Shown here: positions 26,065-36,251 of the stretch, in pieces
How positions within the stretch are numbered: the first letter of the stretch is position 1
Layout of the letters: every line of letters starts with the position of its first letter
Assembly: GCA_937916565.1 (NCBI GenBank)
Contig: CALFSR010000147.1
Coordinates: 1-49,400 of the forward strand
DNA from: an uncultured Bacillota bacterium
GTDB lineage: Bacteria > Bacillota > Limnochordia > Limnochordales > ZCTH02-B6
Direction: 5' to 3'
Length of the DNA stretch: 49,400 bases
Position numbers and translations under genes: made by a program
Notes under the pieces: generated by a model
Seen by the model: only the letters and a program-made list of their open reading frames with translations
Databases searched by the model: none
Told to the model about the DNA's origin: nothing

Positions 26065-26865
26065 ATGGAAGCCTTCGTTCGGGGAGTGCGCCTTGCCTAC
26101 GACGACGTGGGGTCGGGGCCGCCCATCGTATTCGTCCACGCCTTTCCGCTGCACCGGGGCATGTGGCGCCGGCAGCTGGAGGCCGTGGCCAAGGCCGGCT
26201 GGCGCGCCATCGCCGTCGACCTGCGGGGGTTTGGCGGCTCGGAAACCGGCGACGCTCCGTTTACCATGGACGGGTGCGCCGACGACATCGCCGGCCTGCT
26301 TGATCACCTGGGCGTCACCGAACCGGCGGTGGTGGCGGGGCTTTCCATGGGCGGATACGTGGCGTTTGGCTGCGTGCGCCGGCACGCCCACCGGGTGCGG
26401 GCCCTGGTGCTCGCGGATACCCGCGCCGAGCCCGACACGGAGGAAGGCCGCGCTGGCCGGTACCAGCTGGCCGACAGGGTGCTGAGAGAGGGCGTGCGCG
26501 TCGTGGCCGAGTCCATGCTGCCGCGCCTCGTGGGCGAAACGACCCGGACCCAAAGGCCTAAAGTGGTGGCCGAGGTGGAGGAGCTCATGGAAGCGGCACG
26601 GCCCGAGGGGGTCGCCGCGGCGCTGCGGGGGCTGGCGGAGCGGCCCGACAGCCGGCCGGATCTAAGCCGCATTCAGGTACCCACCCTCGTCATCGTCGGC
26701 GATGAAGACGTCATCACGCCGCCCGCGGCGGCCGAGGCCATCCACGGCGGCGTTGCCGGCAGCCGGCTTCAGGTTGTCCCGGGCGCTGGACACTTGCCCA
26801 ACCTGGAGACGCCCGAAGCTTTCAACACCGCCTTGATCGAGTTTTTGACCGGGATCGCCCGCTGA
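26065..26865 (+). CDS. Alpha/beta-fold hydrolase
   Basis: 266 residues from the ATG following AGGAGGTGGAAACGAT. The fold is clear: VFVHAFPLHRGMW (oxyanion region), DLRGFGGSE, nucleophile elbow AGLSMGGYVA (Ser94), acid in VIVGDEDVITPP and catalytic His in VPGAGHLPNLE. It resembles 3-oxoadipate enol-lactonase/esterase-type hydrolases of about this size, but the substrate cannot be assigned. It is divergent from nirK, sharing the upstream region with the CRP-like site. Confidence 0.92.
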   Translation: MEAFVRGVRLAYDDVGSGPPIVFVHAFPLHRGMWRRQLEAVAKAGWRAIAVDLRGFGGSETGDAPFTMDGCADDIAGLLDHLGVTEPAVVAGLSMGGYVAFGCVRRHAHRVRALVLADTRAEPDTEEGRAGRYQLADRVLREGVRVVAESMLPRLVGETTRTQRPKVVAEVEELMEAARPEGVAAALRGLAERPDSRPDLSRIQVPTLVIVGDEDVITPPAAAEAIHGGVAGSRLQVVPGAGHLPNLETPEAFNTALIEFLTGIAR

Positions 26866-26983
26866 GAGCCGGCGGGCGGCCCGGTTTCCCCTCGCGCCCC
26901 CCAGCGTGTATGCGTGTGCACGCATTGCACTGTGCCCCTCGTGCGCCGATGCGCGTGTATGCATAATTCTTCTGTCAATTCGC

Positions 26984-27013
26984 TTGCTCTGCGGCGACGG
27001 CCGGTGATAGATT
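26984..27013 (+). promoter_or_regulatory. Possible promoter of amt
   Basis: TTGCTC (26984-26989), an 18-bp spacer and TAGATT (27008-27013) lie about 60 nt before the amt ATG in a locally AT-richer stretch. Both hexamers depart from consensus. No sigma-54 type GG-N10-GC element is seen. Confidence 0.3.
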
Positions 27014-27074
27014 ATGCGACAAGTATTCGGTCCGCTGCCAACAACTGGCAGGCGGCCCAAGGGGGGCAGGTGCA

Positions 27075-28355
27075 ATGGCAGGTCAGTACGATGTGGTGAT
27101 CAGCACGCTGTGGGTGCTGATAGCGGCCTTCATGGTGTTCCTGATGCACCTGGGGTTCGCCATGGTGGAAAGCGGGTTTACCCGCGCGAAGAACACCGTC
27201 AACATCCTCATGAAGAACGTGGTGACGGTGGCCATCGGCGTCGTGACCTACTTCCTGGTCGGGTTCGCGCTCATGTTCGGCCAAAGCGACAACGGCTTCC
27301 TCGGGTGGTCGTACTTCGCGCTGAGCAACGCCGGCCAGTTTGACGCGGGCGTGCCCGTGATGGCCTTCTGGGTGTTCCAGGCCATGTTCGCCGCGACGTG
27401 CGCGACTATCGTGTCCGGCGCGGTGGCCGAGCGGGTGCACTTCCAGGCGTACTTGGCTTTCGCCGTGCTCATGACGGCCTTGATCTACCCGGTGGTCGGC
27501 CACTGGGTGTGGGGCGGAGGGTGGCTTGCGGAGCTCGGCTTCCTTGATTTCGCCGGCTCAACGGTGGTGCACTCGGTGGGCGCGTGGGGCGGCCTCGTCT
27601 TTGCCCGCCGGCTTGGGGCCCGCATTGGCAAGTTCAGCAGCCAGGGCCAGGTGGCGCCCATGCCGGGCCACAGCATGCCGCTGGCGACCTTGGGCGTGCT
27701 GATCCTGTGGTTTGGCTGGTTCGGCTTCAACGGAGGCAGCACCATTGACGGCACGACGGCGGCGCTGGCCGACATCGTCGCGGTGACCATGATGGGCGGC
27801 GCGGCCGGCGGACTGGCGGCGCTGGTCCTCACGCTGTGGCGCACGGGCAAGGCGGATGCCGGGATGACGCTCAACGGCATCTTGGCGGGCCTGGTCGGCA
27901 TCACCGCCGGCGCGAACGTGCTGACGATCTGGTCGGCCCTCCTGGTGGGCGTCGCCGCCGGCTTGTTCATGGCCGCCGCCGCTTCGTTCATCGAGCGGGT
28001 GCTCAAGGTGGACGATCCGGTGGGCGCCATCGCCGTGCACGGCGCCTGCGGCGTGCTGGGCACGCTGGCTGTAGGGTTGTTTGCTCAGGAAGGCGGGCTG
28101 TTTTACGGCGGCGGCTGGCAGCTGCTCGGCGTGCAGGCGCTGGGCGTCGTGGCGGCGTTTGTCTGGACGGTGGCGCTGGCTTGGGTCGGCCTGGTCCTTC
28201 TCGAGCGGGTCATGCCCTTGCGGGTGTCCAAGGAAGTGGAGCTTGCCGGGTTGGATATGGCGGAACATGCCGCCGTGGCGTACAGCGGCATCGGGTTGCC
28301 CGAAGCGGCCTACGCGCCGGTTGGCACGGTGCAGGCGGTCGGCCAAGGCCACTGA
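27075..28355 (+). CDS. amt: Ammonium transporter Amt
   Basis: 426 residues, about eleven membrane helices. Family motifs: STLWVLIAAFMVFLMHLGFAMVESGFTRAKNTVNIL, AFWVFQAMFAATCATIVSGAVAER, DFAGSTVVHSVGAWGGLV with the first pore His, GWFGFNGGS, and AVHGACGVLGTLAVGLFA with the second pore His. It conducts ammonia/ammonium into the cell. No GlnK/GlnB gene is beside it, which is unusual since amt is often paired with glnK. ATG after GGGGGGCAGG. Confidence 0.96.
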   Translation: MAGQYDVVISTLWVLIAAFMVFLMHLGFAMVESGFTRAKNTVNILMKNVVTVAIGVVTYFLVGFALMFGQSDNGFLGWSYFALSNAGQFDAGVPVMAFWVFQAMFAATCATIVSGAVAERVHFQAYLAFAVLMTALIYPVVGHWVWGGGWLAELGFLDFAGSTVVHSVGAWGGLVFARRLGARIGKFSSQGQVAPMPGHSMPLATLGVLILWFGWFGFNGGSTIDGTTAALADIVAVTMMGGAAGGLAALVLTLWRTGKADAGMTLNGILAGLVGITAGANVLTIWSALLVGVAAGLFMAAAASFIERVLKVDDPVGAIAVHGACGVLGTLAVGLFAQEGGLFYGGGWQLLGVQALGVVAAFVWTVALAWVGLVLLERVMPLRVSKEVELAGLDMAEHAAVAYSGIGLPEAAYAPVGTVQAVGQGH

Positions 28356-28377
28356 GCTGCCACCCCTCCTCACCCCA

Positions 28378-28412
28378 GCAGGCGGCGCCGTCCCGTGGGC
28401 GGCGCCGCCTGC
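28378..28412. terminator. Bidirectional terminator-like hairpin between amt and glnQ
   Basis: A perfect 13-bp stem GCAGGCGGCGCCG (28378-28390) pairing with 28400-28412 around a 9-nt loop, located between two convergent genes. No T-run follows on either side. Confidence 0.6.
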
Positions 28413-28424
28413 GCGCGCCTCCGA

Positions 28425-29207
<783 letters not shown>

Positions 29208-29442
29208 GAGCTTTGCTCCCCCTATGTTTGCCTGCCTTGGCCCGCGGGCCGCTGCCGCCGGCGCCTGGCGCTGGGCACAAAATTACTGACTATAGAATAC
29301 ACCATGGCCGCGGCCCGGGCAAACCGCGGAGCTGCGCAGGGGTCCGTTGAGCTATGGCAAACGGTGAGGCAGGCTGCTGCCCAAGGGAAGCAGGCCGGGC
29401 CATCCCCGCGGCCGGAGATGGCCCGCCTCGCCGGATGGCGGA

Positions 29443-29709
29443 TCAGTAGACCGGCGTGGCGTGGGTCGCCATGGCCGGCTCCTTGATCTTGCGCAGACGG
29501 TCATCGACGCCGAAGGCCACATGCACGTCGGCCTTGTAGCGGGTGACCCGGCCGCCTTCGACTACGGCCGTCAGGTTCAGCACTTCGACGCCGGTGATGT
29601 GCTGGATCGTCTTGGATGCGGCCTCCACGGCCTGGTTGACGGCGTCTTCCCAGCTCTCGGTGGATTCGCCGATCAGCTCGATGACGCTTGCCACCTTGAA
29701 ATCGCTCAC
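29443..29709 (-). CDS. Dodecin family flavin-binding protein
   Basis: 88 residues from the GTG 6-7 nt after GGGAGGTGA (a frame open to 29853 is upstream leader). VIELIGESTESWEDAVNQAVEAASKTIQHITGVEVLNLTAVVEGGRVTRY-type sequence spans the whole dodecin core; the Trp of ESWEDA stacks on the flavin in known members. Dodecins form hollow dodecamers that store and buffer riboflavin/FMN or CoA. The C-terminal 20 residues (KIKEPAMATHATPVY) extend a little beyond the family norm. Confidence 0.92.
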   Translation of the reverse strand: MSDFKVASVIELIGESTESWEDAVNQAVEAASKTIQHITGVEVLNLTAVVEGGRVTRYKADVHVAFGVDDRLRKIKEPAMATHATPVY

Positions 29710-29814
29710 GGGCCTCACCTCCCGGATTTCCATGCTCGTTTGCAGCCTTTCCGCTCCTAGGATGTCCGGCGGCTGCCCCGGGGATGTGCCGCCCGCGGCG
29801 TTCGTCAGGCGGGC

Positions 29815-29842
29815 AAAAAAAGAGGACGGCCGAAAGGCCGTC
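29815..29842 (-). terminator. Intrinsic terminator on the minus strand
   Basis: Read on the minus strand: stem GACGGCC, loop TTTC, matching GGCCGTC, then CTC and a run of seven T (29815-29821). It lies about 190 nt downstream of the 30028 gene and upstream of the dodecin gene, so it separates the two units. Confidence 0.8.
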
Positions 29843-30027
29843 TCAGGTGGCACCGGACCAGGAGGAGGAGAGGCGCCGGCGGCTTTCGACCGTCACTTTA
29901 CCGTATTCCCGGGGGCTGCCCGCGGCGCTAGGAGCCGGTTCCCGATTCGCCGGGCGCCCGTGGGCCCTTCACCCATGCCGCGGCCACATGCTGCCGCACA
30001 GGTCGCGCCGTGCCGGCGCACGGCAGG

Positions 30028-30237
30028 CTACTCCTCGTCCTTGGGAATGAGCTTGCACAGCGGTACCGAGAAGTCGACGGCCCGCTTGATCTGGCCGAAG
30101 CCGGTTTCCCGGACGCGGCTGCGGAACTCACGCGCCTCCTCTTCCGACGAGAAGCCGAAATAGTGCCGGTTGCCGTTTAGGTATTCCACCCGCACGACCC
30201 AAATCTCTTCGCCGGTGCGTTCGGCGGGAAAGGCCAC
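30028..30237 (-). CDS. Small hypothetical protein
   Basis: 69 residues, GTG start about 9 nt after GGAGG. The sequence IWVVRVEYLNGNRHYFGFSSEEEAREFRSRVRETGF looks like a compact alpha/beta unit in which a beta hairpin with aromatic residues precedes a helix; it has no membrane segment. I do not recognise the family. It stands alone between the lipoprotein gene and a terminator. Confidence 0.65.
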   Translation of the reverse strand: MAFPAERTGEEIWVVRVEYLNGNRHYFGFSSEEEAREFRSRVRETGFGQIKRAVDFSVPLCKLIPKDEE

Positions 30238-30354
30238 GATGCGACACCTCCATTGCGGTTATTGTTGCCGGGCGCCCATTGCCCAAGCACAAGAATACCT
30301 GCACGCGCGCCGCGCATGCAGGCATTCCCCAGGACCGCCGGAATTGTACAACGG

Positions 30355-30783
30355 TCAGTCGTTGAAATGCAGGCTCACGTAGCGCGCAACGGCCTGCCGC
30401 AGGTTGGCCGCCCAGATGTCGGCCAAGCCTTGCCGGGTGCTCCGCTGGTAGCGGGCGTGGGCCTCATCCACCTCGGTGATGACGTAAGGCCCGAGCTGCA
30501 GGTACACCTTGCCGTCGGCCTCGGTCACCTGGACGAGGTCGGGCGAGAGCTCACGGCCGAGGCTGTCCACGGCGTCCCGCAGGTGCTGGTAGATCTGGTG
30601 CTGGCGCTTGAGGGCGGACAGTTCGTCCGTGCCAAAACGCACCCGCAGGACGACGACGCCGCTGAAGATGACGTCCCACGCCTCATCCGGCGCCGGCACT
30701 CCTTGGGCAAAAGCGGCGGGCCACGCGCAGCTCACGAGCAAAGCAGCAAACAGTGCAAAAGCCATCCACCGGGAGACTTTCAC
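30355..30783 (-). CDS. Hypothetical secreted protein or lipoprotein
   Basis: 142 residues from the GTG that follows GAGGAGGGTGA. The N-terminus KVSRWMAFALFAALLVSC gives a signal peptide whose LVSC could be a lipobox; alternatively AFA-QG just after it could be an ordinary cleavage site. The mature part (WDVIFSGVVVLRVRFGTD, then helices with DALRDAVDSLGRELSP-like sequence, and VYLQLGPYVITEVDEAHARY) looks like a small alpha/beta domain that I cannot assign. It lies 114 nt downstream of the penicillin-acylase gene on the same strand and may be co-transcribed. Confidence 0.7.
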   Translation of the reverse strand: MKVSRWMAFALFAALLVSCAWPAAFAQGVPAPDEAWDVIFSGVVVLRVRFGTDELSALKRQHQIYQHLRDAVDSLGRELSPDLVQVTEADGKVYLQLGPYVITEVDEAHARYQRSTRQGLADIWAANLRQAVARYVSLHFND

Positions 30784-30897
30784 GGCGTCACCCTCCTCAC
30801 GGGAATCCGGTTTACCTCCTGCCCAGCGCCCGGGTGCGTCCCGGCGCTGTCCGGAACCCATCCTTCACTTCGCTGGCGCGGCCGGCAAATCCTGCCT

Positions 30898-33447
30898 TTA
30901 CAAGGGCAGCAGGCGCAGCAGCGGCGAGCGCCGGTACTGGTCCGGGCGCCACTGCTGTTCCACCAGCTCGCCCGCATGCCACCGTTCGGCCTGGTCGCGG
31001 TAGTGGGGGCTGAGAACGTGGCCTGAGTTGCCGGGCAAAAGGACGTCCCAGCCGCGGCCGCTGGCCAGGTCCACCACGGTCCGCCAGGCGGCGCCCGAGA
31101 CGACGCGGCCGGTGTCGTCGTCGTAGCCCATCGCCTGCGGCGTCGTGTGGCTGCCGGACATCGGCCAGTCGCCGACGTTGAAGAGGAGGCCGAGTACCGG
31201 CACGCTTTGGCCGACGGGATGGTAGGCGGTCAACCGGTGCCACCGTCCCCACTGCCACAGCTGCGGATCGCTGCCCTGCACGGCCGTCCCCGCGCTCACC
31301 GCGTCGCGGAACGCCGCCAGGGCAACCCGCTGCTGTTCGCTCGGCGGCATCGCGGCAAACAAGTGGTCCACGATCCCGGCGCCCATCAGTTCAAAGCCGA
31401 GACCGCGATCCACGATGGTCCTGCGCAGCTCCCGCTGCCACAGGTGCCATACCAACGGCGCCGCGGCCTCCGCATCCTCCACGTAATCCCACTGCTGCAG
31501 CAGGGCGAGCGCCTTTTGCTCCGCCTGGCTCAGGCTTTGTACGCCGCCTGCGACCCGGATGGCCGTCTCCAGGGCAGCCAACAGCCCCGGCAAGGTGCGC
31601 TCCGCGTGGGTGTTGACGATGTCAAGCTGCAGCGCCTGCATGTCCGCCACGGTGAAACCGGATGCCTGCGCCAGAGTTTCGCGGATGCGCTGCGCCCGCC
31701 ACGGGAAGAAACTGTCGCCGATGTAGTGCGGGTACGGGTCGCCGGCGGGCAGGTTGTTGGCCGTGACGATGAACCCTTCGGGCGGGTTGTAGCTGCGGGG
31801 CATTTCGCTCTTGGGGATCGTGCCCAGCCAGTCGTGCTCGCCCGTCCACCCCGGCCGCGGCACGCGGCCGTCGCCCGCCGGCCGGATGGGAAGGAGACCG
31901 GACGACTTGTACCCGATGTTCCCCGCCGCATCGGCGTACAAAAAGCTGAGCGCGGGCATGTCAAACAAGTCGACCGCGCGCTCAAACTCCGCGAAGTTGC
32001 GCGCCCGCATAAGCGGCACGAGCGCCTCGATCTCGCGCGTCGGCCCCAGGGCGGTCCAAGCAAGCGCAAGGACGTCGGCCGGCTGCTTCTCTTCGTCGAT
32101 GACGGGGTTCAAGACGGGTCCGTGCCGGGTTTCCAGCACCTCTAGTACGACGGGCTCGGCGCGCCCGGCCACGTGAATGATCTCCTCCCGCACCCGCGCC
32201 GGCTCGTAAACGCCCTTGTACAGGAACTCCCGGGGATTCGCGGGATTGGGCCTCTCGATGAACAGGTCCTGGCTGTCGGCGGCCAGCGACGTGATGGCCC
32301 AGGCGATGTGGTCGTTGCGGCCAAAGACGACGCCGGGCACGCCGGGGACTGAGATGCCGATGGCGTTGAAGTCGCCCTCCAGGACGAGGTGGATCTGGTG
32401 CCAGAGCGCCGGCACCGTGTATTGCATGTGCGGGTCATTGGCCAGGAGCGCCCCGCCCGTCGCGGTCCGGCTGGCGCTGAGCGCCCAGCTGTTGCTGCCC
32501 AAAAGGGGCGGGGGAGCGAACCGGACGAGTCGCTCCAAGGCCGCGAGCCGCTCGCCGGCGGCGCTGCCGGTGGAAACCGGCAAGGCGGTTTCGCCGGCGC
32601 CCGCGTCCACCGGGGCGGCCGAGTTTTCCGCGGCGGGTTCCGCGCCTTGCTCCGTCGCCGGGCCTTGTTCGGGCGCCTCGCCCTGGGCTGGAGCAGGCAC
32701 GGGCGCGGGGGCCTCAGGCCTCTGCGGCTGCCACGCGACGATGGCCGGCGTGCCTTCCGGATAGGCGGGCAAGTATTCGTGCAGGACGTCCCAGCCGAGC
32801 CGCTCGCCGGCGATGTAGCGGGACAGCTCGAACTCCCAGTTGTGGCTCAGGTAGTAGGCCATCAGGCGAGCCACCAGGAGCGTATCGCCGGGTTCCCAGG
32901 GATCGGGGGTGTAGCCCAGCAGGCGAAATTCGATGGGCAGCATTCCTTGCTGTTTGGCCTGGTCGATGTAGGCCGTGACCCCGGCCGCGTACGCGTCGAC
33001 CATCAGGCGCGCTTCGGCGCTGGCCTGGGCGTAGCTCGCCTCCGCCGCCTGCCGGAAACCCAGCGTGCGGAAGAAGCGGTCCTGCTCCAGCATGGGCTCG
33101 CCCACGATTTCCGCCATCCGTCCGCCGGCCATGCGCCGGTACAGGTCCATCTGCCACAGGCGATCCTGCGCCGTGACAAAACCTTGGGCAAAGAAAAGGT
33201 CATGCAGGTTGGCGGCTTCGATATGGGGGATGCCCCGCTCGTCCCAGTACACCCTCACTTCGCTCTGCAGTCCCGCGATCTGAAGGGTGCCCTGGCGCGG
33301 CGGTTCGGAGCGGCTCAAGTACCAGTAACCGCCACCGACGACGGCCAGCGCCCCGATGGCCAGGAGGGCGAGCAGCACGGTGAAGATGAGCAGAAACGGA
33401 CGACGTCGGCGGCGGGGGCGGAAGCCCGGCACGGGACGCCTGCGCAT
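30898..33447 (-). CDS. Penicillin acylase family (Ntn-hydrolase) protein
   Basis: 849 residues. A basic start and a membrane anchor (about 18-44) are followed by the alpha-chain region (VRVYWDERGIPHIEAANLHDLFFAQGFVTAQDRLWQMDLYRR). The beta chain begins at the nucleophile Ser318 of GSNSWALSAS, after which LLANDPHMQYTVPALWHQIHL, PGVPGVVFGRNDHIAW and NIGYKSSGLLP match the family. Members self-cleave and hydrolyse amide bonds of acyl-amines, acyl-homoserine lactones or beta-lactams; the substrate is open. A Pro/Ala/Glu-rich low-complexity stretch (about 240-295) sits just before the nucleophile, where the spacer peptide is normally excised. Confidence 0.92.
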   Translation of the reverse strand: MRRRPVPGFRPRRRRRPFLLIFTVLLALLAIGALAVVGGGYWYLSRSEPPRQGTLQIAGLQSEVRVYWDERGIPHIEAANLHDLFFAQGFVTAQDRLWQMDLYRRMAGGRMAEIVGEPMLEQDRFFRTLGFRQAAEASYAQASAEARLMVDAYAAGVTAYIDQAKQQGMLPIEFRLLGYTPDPWEPGDTLLVARLMAYYLSHNWEFELSRYIAGERLGWDVLHEYLPAYPEGTPAIVAWQPQRPEAPAPVPAPAQGEAPEQGPATEQGAEPAAENSAAPVDAGAGETALPVSTGSAAGERLAALERLVRFAPPPLLGSNSWALSASRTATGGALLANDPHMQYTVPALWHQIHLVLEGDFNAIGISVPGVPGVVFGRNDHIAWAITSLAADSQDLFIERPNPANPREFLYKGVYEPARVREEIIHVAGRAEPVVLEVLETRHGPVLNPVIDEEKQPADVLALAWTALGPTREIEALVPLMRARNFAEFERAVDLFDMPALSFLYADAAGNIGYKSSGLLPIRPAGDGRVPRPGWTGEHDWLGTIPKSEMPRSYNPPEGFIVTANNLPAGDPYPHYIGDSFFPWRAQRIRETLAQASGFTVADMQALQLDIVNTHAERTLPGLLAALETAIRVAGGVQSLSQAEQKALALLQQWDYVEDAEAAAPLVWHLWQRELRRTIVDRGLGFELMGAGIVDHLFAAMPPSEQQRVALAAFRDAVSAGTAVQGSDPQLWQWGRWHRLTAYHPVGQSVPVLGLLFNVGDWPMSGSHTTPQAMGYDDDTGRVVSGAAWRTVVDLASGRGWDVLLPGNSGHVLSPHYRDQAERWHAGELVEQQWRPDQYRRSPLLRLLPL

Positions 33448-33540
33448 GTCGATCGTCTTCCTTCCGTCGTCGGGCGCTATAATCTGTCAATCGCCAATTT
33501 CTGCGAAACCGAGTGGTTCCCTTCCTTACGCATTTCCCGG

Positions 33541-34923
33541 TCAACCCGCGGGCGGCCCGGTGGACACCGGCAGTCCCGCCGGCAGCCCCTGCTCCGCCCG
33601 CAGCTCGTCCACGAACCTCCGGGCCGTGCGGCCGGAGCGGCCGCCCTGTTCCCGCTCGTACGCCAGGGCCCGCCGGTGCAGTTCGTCCCGGTCCATGGCG
33701 ATGCCCGCCTGCGCGGCCAAAGCTTCGACCATGTCCAAGTACGCCTGCTGGTCGGGCGGGTAAAAGGCCATGCGCAGCCCAAAGCGTTCGGCCAGCGACA
33801 ACTTTTCGGCCATGGCGTCCTGCGGGTGGAGCTCGTCCGTGCTCGCGCCGGGCCGTTCGCTGACCCTCTGGCGGACCAGGTGGCGCCGGTTGGAGGTCGC
33901 GTAGACGAGCACGTTGTCCGGGCGCCCGGCCGCGCCGCCCTCCAGGCACGCCTTGAGCGACTTGTAGCCGGTTTCGTGGTCCTCAAAGGAAAGGTCGTCG
34001 ATGAACAGGATGAAGCGGTTGCTGCGGTCCGCCAGCACGTCCAGGGCCTTGGCGAGCTGCGGCAGCCCCTCCCGGGTCACCTCGACGAGCCGCAGCCCGG
34101 CTCCGGCCAGCTCGTGGGCGACGGCTTTGACCGCCGACGACTTGCCCGTGCCGGCCGGGCCGTAAAGGAGCGCGTTATGGGCGGGAAGCCCGCGCACGAA
34201 CCGCTCAGTGTTGGTCAAGAGGAGCTGGTGATGGCGGCTGTAGCCCGGGAGATCCTGTAGGCGCACCGGGTCCGGATGGCGGACGGGAACGACTTGCGCG
34301 CCGTCCCAGCGAAACGCCCGGCAGCGGCCGAGCACCCCGGTGCCGTGAAGGCGGTAGTGCTCCGCCAGCTCCTCCAGGAAGGCGCCCCAGTCCGGGGCTT
34401 GCGCGAGCCGCTCCTTGGTGCGCCGGCGGGCGGCGGCCAGCTCGTCGTCGGCCTGGGAAACGGGTCGCGGGCGCAAGTCTCCCCACCCGGCGGGGGTTCC
34501 GCCGGCTACGGCCGCGACCGCCTCCCGCACCGCCCCGGCGTCCCACGCGGCAAGCTGCTGCAGGCTGCGCAGGTCCTCCCGGGCCTGCTCGGCGAGGGAC
34601 GCGCCCATGCCGCCTAGGCCCGCCAGGGCGGCCTTGCGGGTGAACGGGTTTTCGTCGTCCAGCACACGGTTAAGGATGTGATCGAGCCACGCATCGCCCA
34701 CGGGCGTCTGCGTGCCCAGCTCGACGCCGCCGGCCAAATGCCGGAACAGCGCCGCGTAAGCTTCCCACACCGGCTCGGTGCTCGTCCAACCGCCACGGCT
34801 TTGATCTAGGAGCTCCATCAAGCGCAGGAAAGCTTGTCCCGCGGGATCGCTCATGACGCCCGCGAAGAGGACGAGCCGGTGCGCCGCCAGCCGGGCGGCA
34901 GCCGGCGACTGGCGCTCGCGCAT
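33541..34923 (-). CDS. DUF815 family AAA-type ATPase
   Basis: 460 residues. The N-terminal half is helical; the ATPase begins near residue 215 with LPGYSRHHQLLLTNTERFV, then Walker A GPAGTGKSSAVKAVA, Walker B FILFIDDLSFE and the family-typical ATSNRRHLV and LAERFGLRMAFYPPDQQAYL. The family is widespread in Bacillota and of unknown role, perhaps as a remodelling chaperone. Its ATG overlaps the guaD stop by one base (TAATG), so translation is coupled. Confidence 0.9.
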   Translation of the reverse strand: MRERQSPAAARLAAHRLVLFAGVMSDPAGQAFLRLMELLDQSRGGWTSTEPVWEAYAALFRHLAGGVELGTQTPVGDAWLDHILNRVLDDENPFTRKAALAGLGGMGASLAEQAREDLRSLQQLAAWDAGAVREAVAAVAGGTPAGWGDLRPRPVSQADDELAAARRRTKERLAQAPDWGAFLEELAEHYRLHGTGVLGRCRAFRWDGAQVVPVRHPDPVRLQDLPGYSRHHQLLLTNTERFVRGLPAHNALLYGPAGTGKSSAVKAVAHELAGAGLRLVEVTREGLPQLAKALDVLADRSNRFILFIDDLSFEDHETGYKSLKACLEGGAAGRPDNVLVYATSNRRHLVRQRVSERPGASTDELHPQDAMAEKLSLAERFGLRMAFYPPDQQAYLDMVEALAAQAGIAMDRDELHRRALAYEREQGGRSGRTARRFVDELRAEQGLPAGLPVSTGPPAG

Positions 34924-36224
34924 TATGCCGCCTCCCTTTTGTACACGGTTTCGCCCGCCACCATGACCTCCGCGATGCTGTCCTCGCCGGCCAGGGCAAA
35001 GAGGGCGCCCAGCAGCGCGGCGGGGCTTTCGGCGTGGCGCATCACTCGCTCCAGCGTCGTGCCCGGCAGCGGGTCGACGATGACCAGGTCCGCGGCCTTG
35101 CCGGGGCCGAAGTCGCCGACCTCATCGCCGAGCCCGAGCGCTTCGGCGCCGGCCTTGGTGGCGAGGTAAAGCAGGTGCGCCGGCGTCAGGGGAAACCCGT
35201 CCGGGTGCAGCATTTGCACTTGGTACGCCATGAGGCCTTCCTTGAAAAATCCGAAGCCCGTACCCGCCCCCACGTCGGACCCGAGGGCCACCCGCACCCC
35301 CCGCTGCACGTGCCGGCGCAACGGAAACAGGCCGCTGCCGAGGAACGCATTGCTCGTCGGGCAGTGGGCCACGGTCGCCTGCGCCCGGGCGAGCGTCTCG
35401 AGCTCCCGATCGGTGGGATGGACGTTGTGGGCAAAGATCGAGCGGAGCCCGACGAGGTTGTAGCGGTCGTACACCCCCAGGTACGTCTTGGACCATGGAA
35501 ACAGCTCCGCCACGACCCGGACCTCATCGCGGTTTTCATTGAGGTGCGTCTGGAAAAACGCGCCCGGGATCTCCTCCAGGAGCCGCCCGCACACCTCCAG
35601 CATCCGGTCGCCCGCGCTGATGGCAAACCGGGGCGTGACCGCGTAACGGATGCGCCCATGGCCGTGCCAGCGCCGGGCCAGCTCGAGGCTGTCGCGGTAG
35701 CCTCGTTGGGGCGTGGTGTGCAACGGGGGCAAAAGCCCCCGGTCAGACAGGGCGAGGCCGGAGACGATGCGCAGACCTGAACGGGCCGCTTCGGCGAAGA
35801 AGATCTCCTGCGCCTCCGGCAGGTGGGAGCCGAAAACGAGAGCGCTCGTCGTCCCGTTGCGCGCCAGCGCCCGCAAAAAGTCCCGCGCCGCCTGCCGGGC
35901 GTAGTCCGGGTCGAGAAACCGGATCTCCGCCGGGAGCGTGAACGTGGCCAGCCACTCGAGGAGCGGCTTGCCCATGCGGCCGATGATGGAGAGCTGCGAT
36001 AGGTGGACGTGGGTGTCGACAAAGCCGGGCAAGACAATCGCAGGCCGCCGGTCGTCCACGGACGCGTGAGGACTCCCTCGTCGCACGTCGTCAAACGTTC
36101 CCACGGCCGCGATGCGTCCGTCCCGCAAGAGCAGTGCGCCGTCCTCGACGTACGACAAGCCGTCTTCGGAAGCAAACGGGTCTCCCGGAGTGTGGGCGAG
36201 GCGGGCCCGGAGGATCCGATCCAT
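34923..36224 (-). CDS. guaD: Guanine deaminase (amidohydrolase superfamily)
   Basis: 433 residues. The metal-site motif LPGFVDTHVHLSQ, then FQTHLNEN, AHNVHPTDRE, and AHCPTSNAFLGSGLFPLRR are those of bacterial guanine deaminases; VALGSDVGAGTGFGFF supplies the last metal Asp. It converts guanine to xanthine and ammonia. It follows the SMR exporter gene by 27 nt and is coupled to the DUF815 gene. A related deaminase of another purine or a hydroxyatrazine-type substrate is less likely given the CPTSN-FLGSG signature. Confidence 0.88.
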   Translation of the reverse strand: MDRILRARLAHTPGDPFASEDGLSYVEDGALLLRDGRIAAVGTFDDVRRGSPHASVDDRRPAIVLPGFVDTHVHLSQLSIIGRMGKPLLEWLATFTLPAEIRFLDPDYARQAARDFLRALARNGTTSALVFGSHLPEAQEIFFAEAARSGLRIVSGLALSDRGLLPPLHTTPQRGYRDSLELARRWHGHGRIRYAVTPRFAISAGDRMLEVCGRLLEEIPGAFFQTHLNENRDEVRVVAELFPWSKTYLGVYDRYNLVGLRSIFAHNVHPTDRELETLARAQATVAHCPTSNAFLGSGLFPLRRHVQRGVRVALGSDVGAGTGFGFFKEGLMAYQVQMLHPDGFPLTPAHLLYLATKAGAEALGLGDEVGDFGPGKAADLVIVDPLPGTTLERVMRHAESPAALLGALFALAGEDSIAEVMVAGETVYKREAA

Positions 36225-36251
36225 GGTGTCCGTTCCCTCCTGCGCGTCGCC

